Shown: one piece after another, positions 6,802 through 8,586 of the stretch
Layout: each line of letters starts with the position of its first letter
Position numbering within the stretch: position 1 is the first letter of the stretch
The notes under the pieces: model-generated
What the model was told of the DNA's origin: nothing
Seen by the model: the letters and a program-made list of their open reading frames with translations, nothing else
Database searches by the model: none
DNA from: Candidatus Solincola jinzensis
Lineage (GTDB): Bacteria; Actinomycetota; Geothermincolia; Geothermincolales; RBG-13-55-18
DNA: 8,586 nucleotides
Assembly: GCA_015711875.1 (NCBI GenBank)
Contig: JACVJG010000091.1
Location: 1 to 8,586 of the forward strand
Reading direction: 5' to 3'
Made by a program: the position numbers and the translations under genes

Positions 6802-8049
6802 TCATCCCATGCCCCCGCGGTCGATGCCGTCTATGATCGCGATCACGAAGTCCAAGGCCAACCTCAGGGAGCGCGGGTCCACGTTGTCGTAGTCGTCCTT
6901 GCCCCATCTCCAGTAGCGGGGAAAGCGGGATTCCTCCCATGAGCGCACGGTTACGGCTCGACGGCCGCGGGAAAGGAGCTGAAAGCCTTCCCCCAGATAC
7001 AGACCGTTGTTCCTGAAGCCCGTGCCGTGGTGGACATGGGTTTCACAAACGCGTTTGATCAGCGCCGTGAGACGGCGATTGGCCCGGAACCTCAAGAACC
7101 GCCCCTCGCGCTTGAAGCACAGGGGAAAACCCCTCCCGACCCCCTCAACCACGATGAAATACGCGCCCTTGAGTTCGCGCCGGTGCTTTCTGGCCAGGCG
7201 GCGGGCGCCTAACCCTCCTGCGTCGGAGGCGCCGGTGGCGGCTACCCAGAGCTCGACATGGTGAGGCTTGCGACGTGCGTAGACGCGCGAGGCCTCGATG
7301 ACCACCGCTAGCCCGGAGGCGTTGTCATTGCCGCCGGGGGTGGCGCGCCCTCCCACTCCCTTGTAGAAGAGAGAAAGGCCGGCGAAGAGGGGAGGCACGG
7401 CCAGCGCCAGCCCGAGGTGCCAGAAGAAATCGAGGATGTTGCGGTCCATGCTGAGAAGGAAGCCTCCGTAGGCCACGGTGAGGAGCATGAAAACGGCGGC
7501 ATGGCAGATGAACACCAGGGCGAGGGAAGCGCGGTACAATCCCAGCAAGGCGGGGCGGTAGTAGAAGGCGGAGCGAGGGGAATCGAGGTGGGCGAGCAGG
7601 ACCACCTTATGGCGCGTCTCGCGCAGGGGCTCGATGCGGGCGATGAGGTTTTGGGAGTTGCGGCGCGGCAGTAGTAGGGAGAGGGGGCTGCGCCCGAACT
7701 CCTCGCAGAGGAATAAGAGGAACCCCAGGCACACCAGCAAGTAGGACAGGTGGCTTGCGGCAGGGAAGAGGGCTACTCCCGACGCGGTCATCAAATGGGG
7801 CGCCATCTTGCTCCAGGCGCTGGTCTCCGGGGCGCGGAAATCCATGCCCTGCACGGACAGCCCTATCGATTCCAGCTCCCTCTGCACGAAACGCGCGGCT
7901 TTCCTCTCTCCCTTGCTCCCCGGCGGGCGTGGCCCGATCTCCTGGGTAAGGTGCCTGATGATGCGGGAGAGGCCTCCCTTTCCGGGTCCGGAAAGCCCCT
8001 CTTTTCTCGCGCTTATGGTGTGGAAGAGTACGGGTTCTTTGCTTTCCAA
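6802..8049 (-). CDS. M28-family membrane peptidase homologue, probably catalytically inactive
   Basis: The 415 residues keep the M28 (aminopeptidase Y/S-type) plan. The N-terminus is IIRHLTQEIGPRPPGS with ERKAARF; the first metal ligand is H154 in LLAHLDS, the bridging Asp is D242 in GGNDNASG, and the C-terminus is KDDYDNVDPRSL. Hydrophobic segments lie at about 92-114, 166-195 and 206-228; the last two are inserted between H154 and D242, which soluble relatives place about 20 residues apart. The catalytic motif, normally GxEE-GL-GAR, reads GASDAGGLGAR: the general-base Glu is S275 and the metal Glu is D276. The next metal Asp is E302 (VVEGVG), and the final metal His, expected in W-H-W, is R381 (WRW). 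So the fold is kept but catalysis is doubtful. Start: TTG at 8049, with GGAG five bases upstream. A membrane-bound binding or regulatory role is possible; a different metal chemistry cannot be excluded. Confidence 0.82.
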   Translation of the reverse strand: MESKEPVLFHTISARKEGLSGPGKGGLSRIIRHLTQEIGPRPPGSKGERKAARFVQRELESIGLSVQGMDFRAPETSAWSKMAPHLMTASGVALFPAASHLSYLLVCLGFLLFLCEEFGRSPLSLLLPRRNSQNLIARIEPLRETRHKVVLLAHLDSPRSAFYYRPALLGLYRASLALVFICHAAVFMLLTVAYGGFLLSMDRNILDFFWHLGLALAVPPLFAGLSLFYKGVGGRATPGGNDNASGLAVVIEASRVYARRKPHHVELWVAATGASDAGGLGARRLARKHRRELKGAYFIVVEGVGRGFPLCFKREGRFLRFRANRRLTALIKRVCETHVHHGTGFRNNGLYLGEGFQLLSRGRRAVTVRSWEESRFPRYWRWGKDDYDNVDPRSLRLALDFVIAIIDGIDRGGMG

Positions 8050-8111
8050 ATCATCTCCGCTTTCGCGTTTCCCGGGACCTCTTGAAACCCAGGGGGCCTG
8101 GCGCCTATCCC

Positions 8112-8127
8112 ACCAGGTTGTCCTGGT
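8112..8127. repeat. Perfect 16-base palindrome, candidate operator or leader hairpin
   Basis: ACCAGG-TTGT-CCTGGT is a perfect 6-base inverted repeat with a 4-base centre. It lies just downstream of the weak minus-strand -10 at 8142-8147 and about 60 bases before the M28 start. It could be a repressor site at the start of that transcript or a hairpin in its leader. No T-run follows on either strand, so it is not a terminator. Confidence 0.45.
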
Positions 8128-8253
8128 AGCAGGTCGAGAACATCATACAATATTTCAACGCCTGTAAGCCCGCTACCTGCATGGGCAGGGGAACGGCGGC
8201 AGAGCGTTCCGGAGGAGGCGCGAAGGAGCCCTCGGGAGGGTGGGCGAGCGCCC

Positions 8254-8283
8254 TTGCGGGTGGTGGAAGGGGTCGGATAGAAT
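8254..8283 (+). promoter_or_regulatory. Candidate promoter of the xseB-like/dxs unit
   Basis: TTGCGG (8254-8259) and TAGAAT (8278-8283, 5/6 to consensus) are 18 bases apart. Transcription would begin near 8290, only a few bases before the terminator-like hairpin at 8298-8344. Confidence 0.42.
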
Positions 8284-8297
8284 CCAGTTATGAGACA

Positions 8298-8344
8298 ACG
8301 GGCCGCCGGGGCGCAGGAGACGGACCCCGCCGCCCGTGTTTTTT
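8298..8344 (+). terminator. Intrinsic terminator-like hairpin in the leader of the xseB-like gene
   Basis: The arms 8298-8310 (ACGGGCCGCCGGG) and 8325-8337 (CCCCGCCGCCCGT) pair over 13 positions with two C-C mismatches and enclose a loop of about 14 bases. G and then six T's (8339-8344) follow. This is a textbook intrinsic terminator in the plus direction, yet the nearest upstream gene runs the other way. It therefore either ends an unannotated small transcript or acts as an attenuator for the genes at 8377 onward. Confidence 0.68.
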
Positions 8345-8360
8345 AAGGCCGATCGGCGTG

Positions 8361-8370
8361 AGGGGTGATC
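8361..8370 (+). promoter_or_regulatory. Ribosome binding site that decides the xseB-like start
   Basis: AGGGGTGATC differs by one base from the full anti-16S complement GGAGGTGATC apart from its first position, and ends 6 bases before the ATG at 8377. The in-frame GTG at 8365 lies inside it and is therefore unlikely as a start. It sits in the loop of a possible small hairpin (CGGCG 8354-8358 with CGCCG 8370-8374). Confidence 0.6.
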
Positions 8371-8376
8371 GCCGCG

Positions 8377-8550
8377 ATGGACGAGGAAAGGGCCCACCTT
8401 GGCAGTGGAGGCGAGGAGGGGCTGGACGAGGTGGAGAGGGCGGTGCGCAGATTGCGCGATGAGCCTGAGGAAGAAGCCGCCCTGGATATCCTGGAGCAGG
8501 CGGTAAAGGGCCTGGAGGAGGCCGGGGACAGGCTGGAGGAGGAGGGTTGA
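8377..8550 (+). CDS. xseB: Small acidic helical protein, probable exonuclease VII small subunit
   Basis: XseB binds the large subunit XseA to form exodeoxyribonuclease VII, which degrades single-stranded DNA in the cytoplasm. The 57-residue product is strongly acidic and predicted helical. Residues 16-56 fit the XseB pattern: LDEVERAVRRL, a short acidic turn (RDEPEEE), then AALDILEQAVKGLEEAGDRL, recalling the family's L-E-xV-xxL...ALxLFExGxxL...L. It is shorter than usual and the first helix motif is weak, so sequence alone would not settle it. Context helps: the stop overlaps by TTGA the start of a dxs-like gene, and xseB commonly precedes dxs (with or without ispA). No xseA is present directly upstream, where it is normally found. 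An unrelated small coiled-coil protein is the alternative. Confidence 0.5.
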   Translation: MDEERAHLGSGGEEGLDEVERAVRRLRDEPEEEAALDILEQAVKGLEEAGDRLEEEG

Positions 8551-8586
8551 GCGCTACGCCGCTTCTCGATTCCATATCCGGTCCCG
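8547..8586 (+). CDS. dxs: Start of probable 1-deoxy-D-xylulose-5-phosphate synthase, cut by right edge
   Basis: DXS makes 1-deoxy-D-xylulose 5-phosphate from pyruvate and glyceraldehyde 3-phosphate, the first step of the MEP isoprenoid pathway and a source for thiamine and pyridoxal. Only 13 codons are visible, from TTG at 8547: MSATPLLDSISGP. The LLDxIxxP pattern is the usual N-terminus of DXS (LLDxIxSPxDLKxLS). GGAGGAGG ends two to three bases before the TTG, and the start overlaps the preceding stop as TTGA, implying coupled translation. With so few residues this call rests on the motif plus the xseB-like neighbour. Confidence 0.55.
   Translation, partial: MSATPLLDSISGP

Larger units (their letters stand above)
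8050..8376. other. Divergent non-coding region between the M28 gene and the xseB-like gene
   Basis: No convincing coding frame is seen on either strand; open frames here are Gly/Pro/Arg-rich shadows. The left part holds a weak minus-strand -10 (TATGAT, 8142-8147) that could serve the M28 gene, and a perfect palindrome at 8112-8127. The middle (8160-8260) is G+C-rich with several short hairpins, such as CCTGC/GCAGG near 8177-8190 and GGGCG/CGCCC near 8242-8253. The right part holds a plus-strand promoter candidate, a terminator-like hairpin and the ribosome binding site of the next gene. A small RNA ending at 8344 is possible, but I recognise no known family. Confidence 0.5.

Noticed and set aside
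8311..8328. AGGAGAC in the terminator loop, resembling the 3' part of a cobalamin riboswitch
   Set aside because: The defining GCCACTG box and the rest of the core are missing upstream; the match is short and probably chance.
8181..8462. Plus-strand open frame covering the terminator and xseB-like start
   Set aside because: Gly/Arg-rich composition, runs through a terminator structure and overlaps the better-supported small gene.

Overview
This is a high-G+C bacterial window with compact operons, several TTG and GTG starts, strong AGGAGG-type ribosome binding sites and many Glu/Arg-rich proteins. The phenylacetate-CoA ligase plus tandem-ACT protein pair, and the general style of the genes, suggest an anaerobic Gram-positive-type lineage, perhaps a deep-branching Actinomycetota. 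That placement is inference: there is no rRNA or other marker gene here.

Layout. (1) 1-850, minus strand: the N-terminal part of a secreted coiled-coil M23 (LytM-type) cell-wall peptidase, cut by the left edge. (2) 851-1143: a divergent promoter region with an AT-rich island. (3) 1144-3752, plus strand: a two-gene ABC-2 exporter, with the ATPase overlapping the permease by 4 bases. The permease carries a duplicated extracytoplasmic module. (4) 4031-6768, plus strand: a probable operon of a PaaK-type aryl-acid CoA ligase, a tandem ACT-domain protein, a YjbQ/UPF0047 protein and a four-helix membrane protein of unknown function. (5) 6802-8049, minus strand, convergent with that operon: an M28-type membrane-embedded peptidase homologue that has lost its catalytic Glu and a metal-binding His, so it is probably a pseudoenzyme. 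(6) 8050-8376: a divergent non-coding region with a perfect 16-base palindrome, a candidate plus-strand promoter and, just after it, a strong intrinsic-terminator structure. (7) 8377-8586, plus strand: a small acidic helical protein resembling the exonuclease VII small subunit (XseB), overlapping by TTGA the first codons of what looks like dxs (1-deoxy-D-xylulose-5-phosphate synthase).

How the genes work together. The ligase would activate an aryl acid with ATP and CoA. The ACT protein beside it probably senses an amino acid and matches the control of this step to amino-acid supply. The ABC pair is a self-contained exporter of unknown substrate. The xseB-dxs order is a familiar bacterial arrangement and gives most of the support for both calls.

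I see no CRISPR array, tRNA, rRNA, insertion sequence or phage gene, and no clear new multi-gene defence or biosynthetic system. The points most worth a second look are the catalytically degenerate M28 protein, the terminator in the leader of the xseB-dxs unit, and the duplicated domain of the ABC permease.
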